A stretch of DNA of 64,000 nt from Haliscomenobacter sp965225875 (GTDB taxonomy: Bacteria; Bacteroidota; Bacteroidia; Chitinophagales; Saprospiraceae): NCBI RefSeq assembly GCF_965225875.1, contig NZ_CBDDBS010000002.1:4092001-4156000 (forward strand), written 5' to 3'. Of this stretch, positions 1 through 7,508 are shown in pieces. Position 1 is the first letter of the stretch, and each line of letters opens with the position of its first letter. Under the pieces are notes generated by a model. That model was not told where the DNA came from. It saw only the letters and a list, made by a program, of their open reading frames with translations, and did not search any database. The translations under genes and the position numbers were made by a program.

Positions 1-454
1 CCAGTTCCTGCGCAGCCGTAGCACCGGCGAGTACTTCCATTACCGCTTTGAAGGAGCGGCCAGTGTTCACTTTGGCTTTGTACAGCTCTAAAAAGTTGGC
101 GGTAGTGCCCACAATCCGGTATCCCCGATAACTATCCCCCAGGGAAAGAGGAATGGCGGATTTGATGAAGGGGTTTTTGGGGTTGAGGTAGGGCATGACG
201 CCCTTGATGGGAATGTTTCCCGTAGGTGCGTCGATGTGGTACATGCTCGACAAAATCAGCTGCAAAGGGCTGCCTTTGGCGCCAATCACCAGATCGATAC
301 CCGCGAGATTTTTTTCAAATTTTTCGCTGATTTGGTGGTTGATGAGCAACAAAAAAGAAATGAGCCCTACGCCCAGTGCAAAAAGCACGAGGCTGAGCAG
401 CATGGTGAGTGGTTTATTGCTGAGGTTTTTCCAGCTTAGGTTGAGTAAGGTCAT
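1..454 (-). CDS. ABC transporter permease, FtsX/MacB type (5' part only)
   Basis: The frame opens at the ATG at 454 on the minus strand and runs off the window, so about 151 N-terminal residues are visible. The protein starts MTLLNLSWKNLSNKPLTMLL, followed by a strongly hydrophobic first membrane segment (about residues 17-38, LSLVLFALGVGLISFLLLI) and then an extracytoplasmic stretch with IDLVIGAKGSPLQL. This is the usual N-terminus of permeases in the MacB/LolC/FtsX group: one TM helix followed by a large periplasmic domain. The ATPase gene just upstream in transcription (583-1209) is its likely partner. Together they would form an exporter of the LolCDE/MacB kind acting at the inner membrane. 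The substrate, lipoprotein or otherwise, cannot be told from this fragment. Confidence 0.8.
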   Translation of the reverse strand, partial: MTLLNLSWKNLSNKPLTMLLSLVLFALGVGLISFLLLINHQISEKFEKNLAGIDLVIGAKGSPLQLILSSMYHIDAPTGNIPIKGVMPYLNPKNPFIKSAIPLSLGDSYRGYRIVGTTANFLELYKAKVNTGRSFKAVMEVLAGATAAQEL

Positions 455-468
455 TTGAGTATGTTTAG

Positions 469-577
469 CCTCCCAAGACTAAAGTCATGGGTTAGGGCGG
501 TGGATTCCCTCCTCCCACGGCTAAAGCCATGGGTTAGAGCTGTGTTGGTCCCTCCCACGGCTAAAGCCATGGGTTGG
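469..577. repeat. Three direct copies of a 27-nt hairpin repeat
   Basis: Three near-identical units start at 469, 511 and 551 (periods 42 and 40). Each reads roughly cctcccacggctaaagccat followed by gggttag. Inside each unit CCCACGGC and GCCATGGG form an 8-bp stem with one mismatch around a 4-nt loop. The array fills the gap between the ABC ATPase and permease genes. It may trim or attenuate the bicistronic message, or simply be a dispersed palindromic repeat. Confidence 0.7.
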
Positions 578-582
578 GGGAG

Positions 583-1209
583 CTAGAGGGCGATTTGGTT
601 CGGGAAGCGGTCTTTGAGTCGTTTATCGTGGGTGACTACGAGCAGGGTAGAGCCCAGGGCACTCGCTTGCTCTTCGAGCAGGTTAATGACCTCGGTGGCG
701 TTGTGATCGTCCAGGGCTGAGGTGGGTTCGTCTGCCAGAATGATGGGGGCTTGATTGACGAGGGCTCGGGCGATGGCGGCGCGCTGTTGCTCACCAATGC
801 TCAGGCGATCGGGTTTGAGGCGGAACTTATCTCCGATGTTGAGCCTTTCGAGCAGTTCTACAATCCGTTCCCGGTTGGGTTTTAATCCGGCCAATTGTTG
901 GGCCAGGGCCAGGTTTTCACCAATGCTGAGGGCCCGCACAAAATGAGATTTTTGGAAAACGATGCCGATGTTTTTGCCCCTAAACTGGTCCAGTGCCGAA
1001 GCACGTAGTTGACCCAATTCGGTGTTCCCAATCTGGATGGAGCCACCAGTGGGCGAAAGTAAGCCACCGAGCAAATGGAGCAAAGTGGTTTTTCCACTAC
1101 CTGATTGTCCCAGCAAAAGCCAATGTTCACCTTTTTGCAGGCTAAAATCGGGAAAGTTCATCACCTGATTGCGGGTGTAACTGAACTGTAATTGTTTGAT
1201 TGCTAACAT
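583..1209 (-). CDS. ABC transporter ATP-binding protein, LolD/MacB type
   Basis: This 208-residue nucleotide-binding protein has every ABC motif: Walker A GQSGSGKTT near residue 34, signature LSIGEQQR, Walker B ILADEPTSALD and the H-loop VVTHD. Length and sequence fit the LolD/MacB ATPase branch, which powers mechanotransmission rather than classical transport. The gene is followed after 128 nt of repeats by the permease at 1-454, so the two probably form one complex at the cytoplasmic face of the inner membrane. The start at 1209 gives MLAIKQLQFSYTRN, the normal first strand of an ABC domain. Confidence 0.9.
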   Translation of the reverse strand: MLAIKQLQFSYTRNQVMNFPDFSLQKGEHWLLLGQSGSGKTTLLHLLGGLLSPTGGSIQIGNTELGQLRASALDQFRGKNIGIVFQKSHFVRALSIGENLALAQQLAGLKPNRERIVELLERLNIGDKFRLKPDRLSIGEQQRAAIARALVNQAPIILADEPTSALDDHNATEVINLLEEQASALGSTLLVVTHDKRLKDRFPNQIAL

Positions 1210-1292
1210 GGAATAAAAATAAGCGATTTGGTTAGTGGATTACTCAGGTAATGTTAACTTTGATAGATTCTTCAAAAATAAACATCTTTACC

Positions 1293-1724
1293 ATGCGCTT
1301 GTTGGTCTACTCTTCAATTTTTCTACTTTTTTTTACGGCTTGTCAGCCAGAGTCCAAAACCAAGGACAATGGAACGGGCTTGACTACCGATCCACCTAAG
1401 GCTAAGGTCAGTTTTCGATGCGAATTCGTTGGCGAAGACAAAAATGAGGTACCCCATAATCAGGTTTTTTTGGTGGTCAACGACCGAAGTACCAAAGTTG
1501 CCGATGTTACCGCCTGTGATGAAATTACCAAGGATGGCTACCTCAATTTTCAAATCCCTTCCAATGCTATAGCTGCCTGCGGAGGTTGGTATGCCGGAGC
1601 GGGTGATTACTTTTATGCTCTGGAAGTCAAAGGGAAAGTTGTGGTAATGAAAGGTTGGCAAGCGGAAGAACAAACTGACGAGGGTTACCATTACGAGCAG
1701 CACATGGTTGTGCCGATTAAATAG
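1293..1724 (+). CDS. Small predicted lipoprotein of unknown function
   Basis: The start chosen is the ATG at 1293, because only there does the protein open with a clean lipoprotein signal: MRLLVYSSIFLLFFTAC, with the lipidated Cys at residue 17. The mature part is about 127 residues, begins with a charged, low-complexity linker and contains two further Cys (in RCEF and in TACDE) plus a third in AACGG, which might form disulfides in the periplasm. I recognise no family. The gene stands alone and is followed by a strong hairpin. Confidence 0.65.
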   Translation: MRLLVYSSIFLLFFTACQPESKTKDNGTGLTTDPPKAKVSFRCEFVGEDKNEVPHNQVFLVVNDRSTKVADVTACDEITKDGYLNFQIPSNAIAACGGWYAGAGDYFYALEVKGKVVVMKGWQAEEQTDEGYHYEQHMVVPIK

Positions 1725-1727
1725 CAA

Positions 1728-1797
1728 TGTATTTTTTTGGTGCATCAATTCATCTCTTTAAACTGGTGCACCAAAAAAATACACATAGCATTTTTTT
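1728..1797. terminator. 17-bp hairpin with T-run after the lipoprotein gene
   Basis: Positions 1728-1744 and 1767-1783 are perfect inverted repeats of 17 bp separated by a 22-nt loop. A run of seven T follows at 1791-1797, eight bases after the stem. It starts four bases after the stop codon at 1722-1724 and is a plausible terminator or 3' stabiliser for the lipoprotein mRNA. Confidence 0.65.
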
Positions 1798-1815
1798 ACA
1801 AATTCCTGACAAAAA

Positions 1816-1847
1816 GTTGCTTGAGATTTAAAAAGTATATATATTTA
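1816..1847 (+). promoter_or_regulatory. Bacteroidota-type promoter of the putative small RNA
   Basis: GTTG at 1816-1819, a 20-nt spacer and TATATTTA at 1840-1847 match the Bacteroidota primary-sigma pattern TTTG-N19-21-TAnnTTTG with one mismatch in each element. No coding region follows for 290 nt, but a terminated, structured segment does. Transcription would start near 1853. Confidence 0.5.
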
Positions 1848-1852
1848 CGCAT

Positions 1853-2078
1853 CGATTTAAGCTATCTACACACCATACACTGAATTGAATCAAACATCAC
1901 CGTTTGACGAAGTGTGTTTTCTCCCTAATAAGTACATAATTTTCAATTTCAGGTAATTGTACCTGTCCGACCGGAAACCGTACTCAGGCTTCCCACTTGT
2001 TTCGCATCCACTAGTGTGTTCGTCATTATACACCAGAGGGCCCCACTGTAATACTTGTCAGCTGGGGCACTTTTTTTT
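1853..2078 (+). ncRNA. Putative structured small RNA, about 225 nt (6S-like rod?)
   Basis: This non-coding stretch is framed by a promoter-like sequence (1816-1847) and a strong intrinsic terminator (2040-2078), so it behaves like an independent transcription unit. Within it, complementary segments are arranged as a rod: ACACAC near 1868 with GTGTGT near 2014, AAGTG near 1910 with CACTT near 1994, AGTAC near 1931 with GTACT near 1979, and a perfect CAGGTA/TACCTG hairpin at 1950-1965. A long imperfect rod of about 200 nt is the general shape of 6S RNA, but I cannot recognise conserved 6S, SRP, RNase P or tmRNA sequence. The identity is therefore open. Confidence 0.45.
2040..2078 (+). terminator. 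Intrinsic terminator of the putative small RNA
   Basis: GCCCCACTG at 2040-2048 pairs with CAG-C-TGGGGC at 2059-2068, a 9-bp stem with one bulged C. Eight T follow at 2071-2078. This is a textbook Rho-independent terminator on the plus strand, with no protein gene upstream of it for 315 nt. Confidence 0.75.
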
Positions 2079-2090
2079 CTACCACTAGAC

Positions 2091-2148
2091 TTTATGAACA
2101 GAAGCTCAAAAGCCCTCCGTTCTGTCTCAGGTAGCTTCTATTCATAAA
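2091..2148. terminator. Hairpin at the 3' end of the pseudouridine synthase gene
   Basis: TTTATGAA plus AGAAGCT at 2091-2106 is complementary to AGCTTCT plus TTCATAAA at 2133-2148, giving 15 paired bases around one C/A mismatch. The arm nearest the minus-strand gene overlaps its stop codon (2142-2144). It could stabilise or end that message. Confidence 0.5.
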
Positions 2149-2813
2149 ATCTTCCAAATTGGATTGTGTGGAGTTTTTGCATGCAGTAAAATCGGAGCTC
2201 CATCGATTGGATCCACAAAGGAAAGGTTATAGGCGTGTAGTGCAATGCCTTTGTCTGCGTAAGTGAGTCCAGCACCGTATTTATCATCCCCAATAATCGG
2301 GGTACCCATAGCTGCCAATTGGGCGCGAATCTGGTGAAATTTACCAGTCAGGAGCTCTACCTCCAACAAGGCTTTTTTTCCATCTTCTTTAAGGGTCCGG
2401 TAATACAATTGACAGGCGTCCCGCTGCTCACCAGCTTCATCAAAAATTATGGCTTTTTTTTCTTTCTGATCTTTGTACAACCATTGGGAGAGGTGGGCTT
2501 CGGGTTTTTCGGGTACACCTTCCACCACTGCGAGGTAAGTTTTTTTGACCTGCCGTTGCGAAAATTGTTCGTTGAGTTTGCGGAGAGCACTCTTTTTTTT
2601 GGCCAACAATAATATCCCCGAAGTTACCCGATCAAGGCGATGAACAATGCCCAAAAAAGGCATGGAAGTACTGCGCCTGAGATAGGCAAGTACTTGATCT
2701 TCAATGGTGTCATTGGCGCCAATGGTTTTTTCAACGCTCAGACCAAAGGGCTTGTTGACCGCGATCCAGGCTGATGTTTCAGCAATCCACCAATTCGGCT
2801 TGTGTTCTGTCAT
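2142..2813 (-). CDS. RluA-family pseudouridine synthase
   Basis: This 223-residue protein carries the RluA-family catalytic motif HRLDRVTSG, whose Asp attacks uridine in rRNA or tRNA. The later conserved block LLTGKFHQIRAQLAAMG and the GDDKYGA segment are also present. There is no N-terminal S4 domain, so it belongs with the short single-domain members (RluA/TruC-like) rather than RluC/RluD. Which uridine it modifies cannot be read from sequence. The start at 2813 gives MTEHKPNWW and fits the family length. Confidence 0.85.
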   Translation of the reverse strand: MTEHKPNWWIAETSAWIAVNKPFGLSVEKTIGANDTIEDQVLAYLRRSTSMPFLGIVHRLDRVTSGILLLAKKKSALRKLNEQFSQRQVKKTYLAVVEGVPEKPEAHLSQWLYKDQKEKKAIIFDEAGEQRDACQLYYRTLKEDGKKALLEVELLTGKFHQIRAQLAAMGTPIIGDDKYGAGLTYADKGIALHAYNLSFVDPIDGAPILLHAKTPHNPIWKIL

Positions 2814-2907
2814 GTTCTCTCAAAGCTGTTGTACAAAATAAGTAGTTCCGCAAAAAAACCATTAGTTTAGAGCCCACAAATGCAGAATTGTCACAAATAA
2901 GCACATT

Positions 2908-3144
2908 ATGGAAGAAAAGTCAAATCCTGAAGTTGTTGAAAACCCAACCATCATTGAAGTGATCACCAATGGCCCATTGCGGGTACTGGGTCCTTTGGAA
3001 GTAAAACTGGCGGATGGAACCATCGTAAATAAGCCTGGGCCACGCACTACTTTTTGTCGTTGTGGTGCCTCGGCTAACAAACCTTTTTGCGATGGCGCCC
3101 ATAAAACATTGCCACCTTTTGAAACGGTAGCATCACAGGAATAA
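2908..3144 (+). CDS. CDGSH iron-sulfur domain protein
   Basis: This 78-residue protein ends in a CDGSH domain. The ligand pattern C-x-C-x9-C-x3-H is visible in FCRCGASANKPFCDGAHK, which binds a [2Fe-2S] cluster with three Cys and one His, as in mitoNEET. The N-terminal half (ITNGPLRVLGPLEVKLADGT) is the beta-rich part seen in bacterial stand-alone CDGSH proteins. Such proteins are thought to act in redox or Fe-S handling in the cytoplasm; the partner is unknown. The stop codon is the first base triplet of an 88-nt perfect palindrome. Confidence 0.88.
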   Translation: MEEKSNPEVVENPTIIEVITNGPLRVLGPLEVKLADGTIVNKPGPRTTFCRCGASANKPFCDGAHKTLPPFETVASQE

Positions 3145-3229
3145 CATCGGGGCAACGTAAAATTTCGGATTGTAGAGACGCACGGCCGTGCGTCTCTACA
3201 ATCCGAAATTTTACGTTGCCCCGATGTTA
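3142..3229. repeat. 88-nt perfect palindrome, copy 1 of a dispersed GTAGAGACGC family
   Basis: From 3142 to 3229 every base is complementary to its mirror position about the centre between 3185 and 3186, giving two 44-bp arms without a loop. The inner 28 nt (3172-3199, gtagagacgcacgg and its complement) recur at 42338-42365 exactly and at 60701-60728 with two changes. The left end contains the stop codon of the CDGSH gene, and the element lies between that gene and convergent lspA, so it may act as a bidirectional terminator. Confidence 0.9.
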
Positions 3230-3246
3230 CCATATTATCAAATAAT

Positions 3247-3972
3247 TTATTGCGGATTATTCGGCTGGTTGTTCAAATCTTGTGCCTCTGGCAAATCGGG
3301 ATTGTTGGTTTCCACAGCTGCTGGCATGATTGCTGAAGGAGTGGCGTTTTCTTCCTTTTGATAATAGCGGAAAAAATCGCGCTGAAAAATTAAAATATTG
3401 AGCACCCCAACCGTGATGGACACATCTGCAATGTTGAATACGGGTTTAAAGAAGAAGTACTCTTTGCCGCCCAATAAGGGTACCCAATCGGGATAAATGC
3501 CTTGCCAAATCGGGAAATACATCATATCCACCACCTTGCCATGTAAAAAGCCAGCGTAGCCCCCCTCCGCAGGAAAAAGCGTAGCCACTTCACAATAATG
3601 GCAGGATTGGGAAAAAATCAGGCCATAAAAAGCACTATCGATGATGTTGCCAATGGCTCCAGCCAAAATCAGCCCAAAACTGGCCAATACGCCAAAACGG
3701 ATCTTTTCATTGATGAGTTGGCGGATAAAAAAAATCAAAAAAATGACGGCAGCAATGCGGAACAGGCTCAGCGCCAATTTGCCGTAATCGCCTCCAAGGT
3801 CCCAGCCAAAGGCCATGCCATTGTTTTCCACAAAATGAAGCAGGGCCCAATCGAAGCCCAAAATTTGGATTTCAGCCCCGTATTCCATATGGGTTTTGAC
3901 GCCGATCTTCAATGCCTGATCGGCCAGCAAAACCAAAAAAATCAAGATTCCTACTTTAGTGGATGGCTTCAT
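3247..3972 (-). CDS. lspA: Lipoprotein signal peptidase (signal peptidase II)
   Basis: LspA is an inner-membrane aspartyl protease that removes the signal peptide of prolipoproteins after lipidation. The two catalytic Asp lie in GAIGNIIDSAFYG and in VFNIADVSITVG, and about four TM helices are visible, the first in VGILIFLVLLADQALKIGV. At 241 residues it is longer than the roughly 160 of the E. coli enzyme, because of an insert between the motifs (typical for Bacteroidota) and a Pro/Asn/Gln-rich tail of about 35 residues. The many lipoproteins in this window would be its substrates. It lies downstream of pdxA on the same strand, separated by a hairpin repeat. Confidence 0.93.
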   Translation of the reverse strand: MKPSTKVGILIFLVLLADQALKIGVKTHMEYGAEIQILGFDWALLHFVENNGMAFGWDLGGDYGKLALSLFRIAAVIFLIFFIRQLINEKIRFGVLASFGLILAGAIGNIIDSAFYGLIFSQSCHYCEVATLFPAEGGYAGFLHGKVVDMMYFPIWQGIYPDWVPLLGGKEYFFFKPVFNIADVSITVGVLNILIFQRDFFRYYQKEENATPSAIMPAAVETNNPDLPEAQDLNNQPNNPQ

Positions 3973-3979
3973 AGTATGA

Positions 3980-4099
3980 TTGAGAGGTTGAGGAGGTTGA
4001 GGAGTTGAGAAGTTGAGGCTGCCGCGAGCGACTTAGACAAGGACATGTCAAAATCGCTCGCGGCAGCCTCAACTCCTCAACCCCTCAACTCCTCAACTT
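3980..4099. repeat. GTTGAGGA-word hairpin, copy A of GCGAGCG-core family
   Basis: The left arm is made of tandem words of the type gttgagga or gttgagaa. The centre is a stem gaggctgccgcgagcg / cgctcgcggcagcctc, and the right arm carries the words in reverse complement (cctcaact). Copies B (16484-16600) and C (20666-20785, core inverted) share the core. It sits directly downstream of the pdxA stop and upstream of lspA. Confidence 0.85.
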
Positions 4100-4103
4100 G
4101 GTA

Positions 4104-5291
4104 TTATTGTTCTTCTTCGTCCTCCTCGTATCCTTCGTCCTCGTAGGCCTGATCGTCTTCCAGTTCATCCTCCAGTTCGTCTTCGAGTTCTTCTTCCTCT
4201 TCTTCAATGCCACTTTCCGACTTTATCTTGCTGCGGCGCACCAATGCATTGGCGCGATCGCCGTAGTATTCCTTGCGGTTTTTGGCAATTTCGATGGCCA
4301 TGAACAAGGCTTCGCGAAACGAATCGGGATCGGCTTCGTTTTTACCGGCAATGTCATAAGCTGTACCATGATCGGGCGAGGTGCGTACCGCGCTTAATCC
4401 CGCTGTATAGTTGATGCCACTTCCAAAGGCCAGCAATTTAAAGGGAATCAGACCTTGATCGTGGTAAATGGCCAAAATGCCATCAAATTTTTTGTAATAA
4501 CCCGCGCCAAAAAAGCCATCAGCAGGGTAGGGCCCCATGGCCAGCATGCCGTGCTTTTTGGCCTCAATGATAGCCGGACGGATGATGCGATCGTCTTCGT
4601 CGCCCAAAACACCCCCATCCCCGGCGTGCGGGTTCATGCCCAAAACCGCGATGGTGGGGCGATCAATACCAAAATCGATCCGCAGGGTTTCTTCAAAGGT
4701 TTTGAGTTTGCGGGCAATCAGGTCCTTGGTCACTTTGCCTGCTACTTCGCGTATAGGCAGGTGATTGGTCGCTACACCGATGCGCAGCTCCTCACTAACC
4801 ATCAACATGAGGCTTTCTTTGCCATTGCCCAATTCCTGGGTCAAAAACTCGGTATGCCCAGGGAAGGGGAAGTTTGCCATTTGCATGGCCTCTTTATTGA
4901 TAGGAGCCGTAACCAGGGCGTCGATGTTGCCAGCTTTCAATTCTTTGACCGCAAAATCGAGGGCCATATAAGCATACTTACCACTGACATCGGTGGGTTT
5001 TCCCAGCAAAATATTGACATTCTCCTGCCAGCAATTCACCACATTGACCCGGTCGGGAAAAACCCGTTCGGCGTTGCGAATTTGCTGAAAAAGAAAATCA
5101 ATACCGACGATGTTTTTGTGGTATGAAACGATCTTGGAAGACCCATATAAGACGGGGACGCAAAAGTCGATTATTTTGGGGTTGGCCAGAGTTTTGATGA
5201 TCACCTCCAGTCCAATACCATTGATATCTCCGATGCTGATGCCGATTTTTAGTTTGTCCAGTTTTTCCTGGGCTGCTGCTTGTTCATTCAT
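4104..5291 (-). CDS. pdxA: 4-hydroxythreonine-4-phosphate dehydrogenase PdxA, with acidic tail
   Basis: PdxA oxidises 4-phosphooxy-threonine in the DXP-dependent route to pyridoxal phosphate. The first domain opens with KIGISIGDINGIGLEVIIK. Metal-binding His blocks are seen in PFPGHTEFLTQ, GMNPHAGDGG and IYHDQGLIPFK. The ATG at 5291 (MNEQAAAQEK) was chosen because the residues upstream of it do not resemble the family. The protein is 395 residues long, some 55-65 more than typical, because its last 35-40 residues form a Glu/Asp-rich tail with repeats such as ELEDELEDELEDD. The tail is in frame and its role is unknown. Confidence 0.92.
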   Translation of the reverse strand: MNEQAAAQEKLDKLKIGISIGDINGIGLEVIIKTLANPKIIDFCVPVLYGSSKIVSYHKNIVGIDFLFQQIRNAERVFPDRVNVVNCWQENVNILLGKPTDVSGKYAYMALDFAVKELKAGNIDALVTAPINKEAMQMANFPFPGHTEFLTQELGNGKESLMLMVSEELRIGVATNHLPIREVAGKVTKDLIARKLKTFEETLRIDFGIDRPTIAVLGMNPHAGDGGVLGDEDDRIIRPAIIEAKKHGMLAMGPYPADGFFGAGYYKKFDGILAIYHDQGLIPFKLLAFGSGINYTAGLSAVRTSPDHGTAYDIAGKNEADPDSFREALFMAIEIAKNRKEYYGDRANALVRRSKIKSESGIEEEEEELEDELEDELEDDQAYEDEGYEEDEEEQ

Positions 5292-5366
5292 CACAGTAAA
5301 AATCCTACGGGTTGCTGTAATTTTGATAGTTTTGCAAAGTAATGGTAAAAAAAGCAGAAAATTGTT

Positions 5367-6146
5367 TTGAAAGCTAAAAAATCCTTCGGGCAACACTTTC
5401 TCAATCGGGAAGAAATTGCAGAACGCATCGCCGATAGTTTAACGATAAACAACGAATTGGGCCATCCTGTTTTGGAAGTCGGCCCGGGAAAGGGCATGTT
5501 GACCAAATATTTGCTCAAGCAATACCCTTTGCTCAAGGTGGTAGAGGCCGATGTAGACATGGTCAATTACCTGCACAAATATTACCCTCAACTGGAAAAT
5601 CGCGTGATCTCCGGCGATTTTTTAAAAGTCGACCTGGCGGCAGTCTTTGAGGGCCAAAGTTTTAGTTTGATCGGGAATTTCCCTTACAATATTTCTTCCC
5701 AGATCGTTTTTCACATGATCAAATACCGCGCCATCGTACCCGAGATGGTGGGGATGTTCCAAAAGGAAATGGCCGATCGCATCATTGCTAAACCCGGAGG
5801 TAAGGATTACGGCGTGATCAGTGTGCTGGCACAGGCCTATTACGAGGGCAAGACCCTCTTCAATGTGGACAAAAGTTGTTTTAGCCCGCCACCCAAAGTA
5901 CAGTCGGCGGTCATTCGTTTGATTCGCAAGGAAAATCAGGATTTGGGCTGTGATGAGGGGCTGTTTCGGCAGGTGGTCAAAACCTCCTTTAACCAACGGC
6001 GAAAGATGTTGCGGAATACCCTAAAGCCGCTCTTCCCGGAAGGCAGTACGGAATTGGAGGATGAATTTTTTCAAAAAAGGCCGGAGCAGTTGAGTTTGGC
6101 GGATTTTGTGAGGGTGACCCAGCTTTTGGGGAAACAGACTACTTGA
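5367..6146 (+). CDS. rsmA: 16S rRNA dimethyladenosine transferase (KsgA/RsmA)
   Basis: RsmA dimethylates the two adjacent adenosines near the 3' end of 16S rRNA using S-adenosylmethionine. It has the family start KAKKSFGQHFL, the SAM-binding motif LEVGPGKGMLTKYL and the catalytic motif NFPYNISS, then the C-terminal helical domain (FNQRRKMLRNTLKPL). Length (259) is normal. The start must be the TTG at 5367: an in-frame stop lies at 5346-5348 and no ATG occurs between. It is divergent from pdxA across 75 bp, and TAGTTTTG at 5327-5334 is a good -7 element for it. Confidence 0.95.
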   Translation: MKAKKSFGQHFLNREEIAERIADSLTINNELGHPVLEVGPGKGMLTKYLLKQYPLLKVVEADVDMVNYLHKYYPQLENRVISGDFLKVDLAAVFEGQSFSLIGNFPYNISSQIVFHMIKYRAIVPEMVGMFQKEMADRIIAKPGGKDYGVISVLAQAYYEGKTLFNVDKSCFSPPPKVQSAVIRLIRKENQDLGCDEGLFRQVVKTSFNQRRKMLRNTLKPLFPEGSTELEDEFFQKRPEQLSLADFVRVTQLLGKQTT

Positions 6147-6287
6147 TGCATTCAAGAAGCAGGTGACTCCACAAATATTTTAGTCTTACATTGGCTAAAT
6201 GCATGGTTTATTTTGTGTTATGTTAAAAAAATAATGTTTTCTGATTTTATTTTTTTATTTTTAGGGAGTATAACAAACCCTTAGACG

Positions 6288-7433
6288 ATGAAACCCTGTG
6301 CCGTCCTCCCGTTTTCCGTGCATTTTGGCTTACACTTACCTTTAGGGAGCTATGTTTCCTTCATAAAGCTTGCAACCACCGCATCGATACTGTTGGTATC
6401 TCAACTTGCTTTTGCACAAGTAAAAATTGATAGCATCAATGGCCAAGCATGGACAGGGGCTGAACCCGAATTTCCTTTGGCTGCTACTCAGGATATTCTG
6501 GAGATCAAATTGAAGCCTATCGATTCCACGGATCTTGAGATTATTTATGTTTATCAGCTAAAGGGTGTTGATGAAAAACTCATATCCAGCATCAGTCCAA
6601 AAATCCGCTATACTTTTCTCAAAGGAGGTGAGTATGAATTCAATTATGTCATTCTATCCAAGGGGAAAAAAGTAAAGTTTCAAACCCTCAAAATTAAGGT
6701 AGAAGAGGAGTTGGCAGAAACCTGGTGGTTTTATCCGTCCATTGTTTTTTACATTGTTTTGATTCTGGGGGCCATCGTTTATTTCTGGGCGATATATAAC
6801 CTGAGGCAAAATTTAAAGATGCAATTGATTCGCAACCGGATCGCCAGTGATTTACACGATGAAATAGGTTCTTCTTTGTCCAGTATTAAGTTAGATATCG
6901 AAAAAATCCAGACCCAACTTGATGAACCCAAAGCATTCATCCATGCTGCTTTGGAGGAAGTGCGCCAAACGGCTGAAGAAATCATTACCAACTTGCGAGA
7001 TACCGTCTGGACCATTAAAACGGATAACGATGATTTTCTGCGTTTGGTTGAACGCATCAAATCAACGGCGAGTAAATTGCTTAGAAATCGCGGCATCAAC
7101 TTGGATTTTGCGAGTGATTTGAGTGAAAAAAATAATTTTAAGATCGGCATGGAGCAACGCCGTAATGTCTTTTTAATTTTTAAAGAATCTTTGCACAATA
7201 CCATCAAATACGCCGAAGCCCAGCAAGTGAGCATCAAATTCTCGCCTCACAATCACGACTGGATTGAAATGAAAATAGACGACAACGGGAAGGGATTCAG
7301 CCGGGAAGTACCAAGTGAAGGAAATGGGCTCTCCAATTTTGAAACCCGCTCAGCGGAAAGTTTTTTCAAATTTTCATTGGACACTGCACCTGGGCAGGGG
7401 ACCCACATCAGGGTTTTGATACCCAAACTTTAA
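6288..7433 (+). CDS. NarL-type sensor histidine kinase with periplasmic domain
   Basis: The 381-residue protein begins with a signal/anchor segment (about residues 26-44). An extracytoplasmic region of some 100 residues resembling the Y_Y_Y fold of hybrid sensors follows, then a TM helix near 146-168 (IVFYIVLILGAIVYFWAIY) and a HisKA_3 dimerisation domain with phospho-acceptor His190 in SDLHDEIGSSLSSIK. It ends in an HATPase_c domain with DDNGKGFS and GNGLSNFETR. It should phosphorylate the LuxR-type regulator encoded 75 nt downstream. No large beta-propeller is present, so the sensed signal is unknown. Confidence 0.88.
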   Translation: MKPCAVLPFSVHFGLHLPLGSYVSFIKLATTASILLVSQLAFAQVKIDSINGQAWTGAEPEFPLAATQDILEIKLKPIDSTDLEIIYVYQLKGVDEKLISSISPKIRYTFLKGGEYEFNYVILSKGKKVKFQTLKIKVEEELAETWWFYPSIVFYIVLILGAIVYFWAIYNLRQNLKMQLIRNRIASDLHDEIGSSLSSIKLDIEKIQTQLDEPKAFIHAALEEVRQTAEEIITNLRDTVWTIKTDNDDFLRLVERIKSTASKLLRNRGINLDFASDLSEKNNFKIGMEQRRNVFLIFKESLHNTIKYAEAQQVSIKFSPHNHDWIEMKIDDNGKGFSREVPSEGNGLSNFETRSAESFFKFSLDTAPGQGTHIRVLIPKL

Positions 7434-7508
7434 ACATACCCCCCAATTCTGGGGATAGGTAAGCTGGAAATAGTATACGATTTTTGGTCATTGTAAAATT
7501 CAGAGGCT

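Noticed and set aside
469..577. CRISPR-like direct repeats
   Set aside because: Only three units with 13-15 nt between them, each unit itself palindromic, and no cas genes in the window.
1853..2078. tmRNA, RNase P RNA or SRP RNA identity for the structured segment
   Set aside because: No CCA-type tRNA-like end, no SRP GGAAG-type loop in its conserved setting and too short for RNase P RNA.
2862..3233. 123-codon minus-strand frame over the CDGSH gene
   Set aside because: It is antisense to the clear CDGSH coding sequence and begins in the palindrome.
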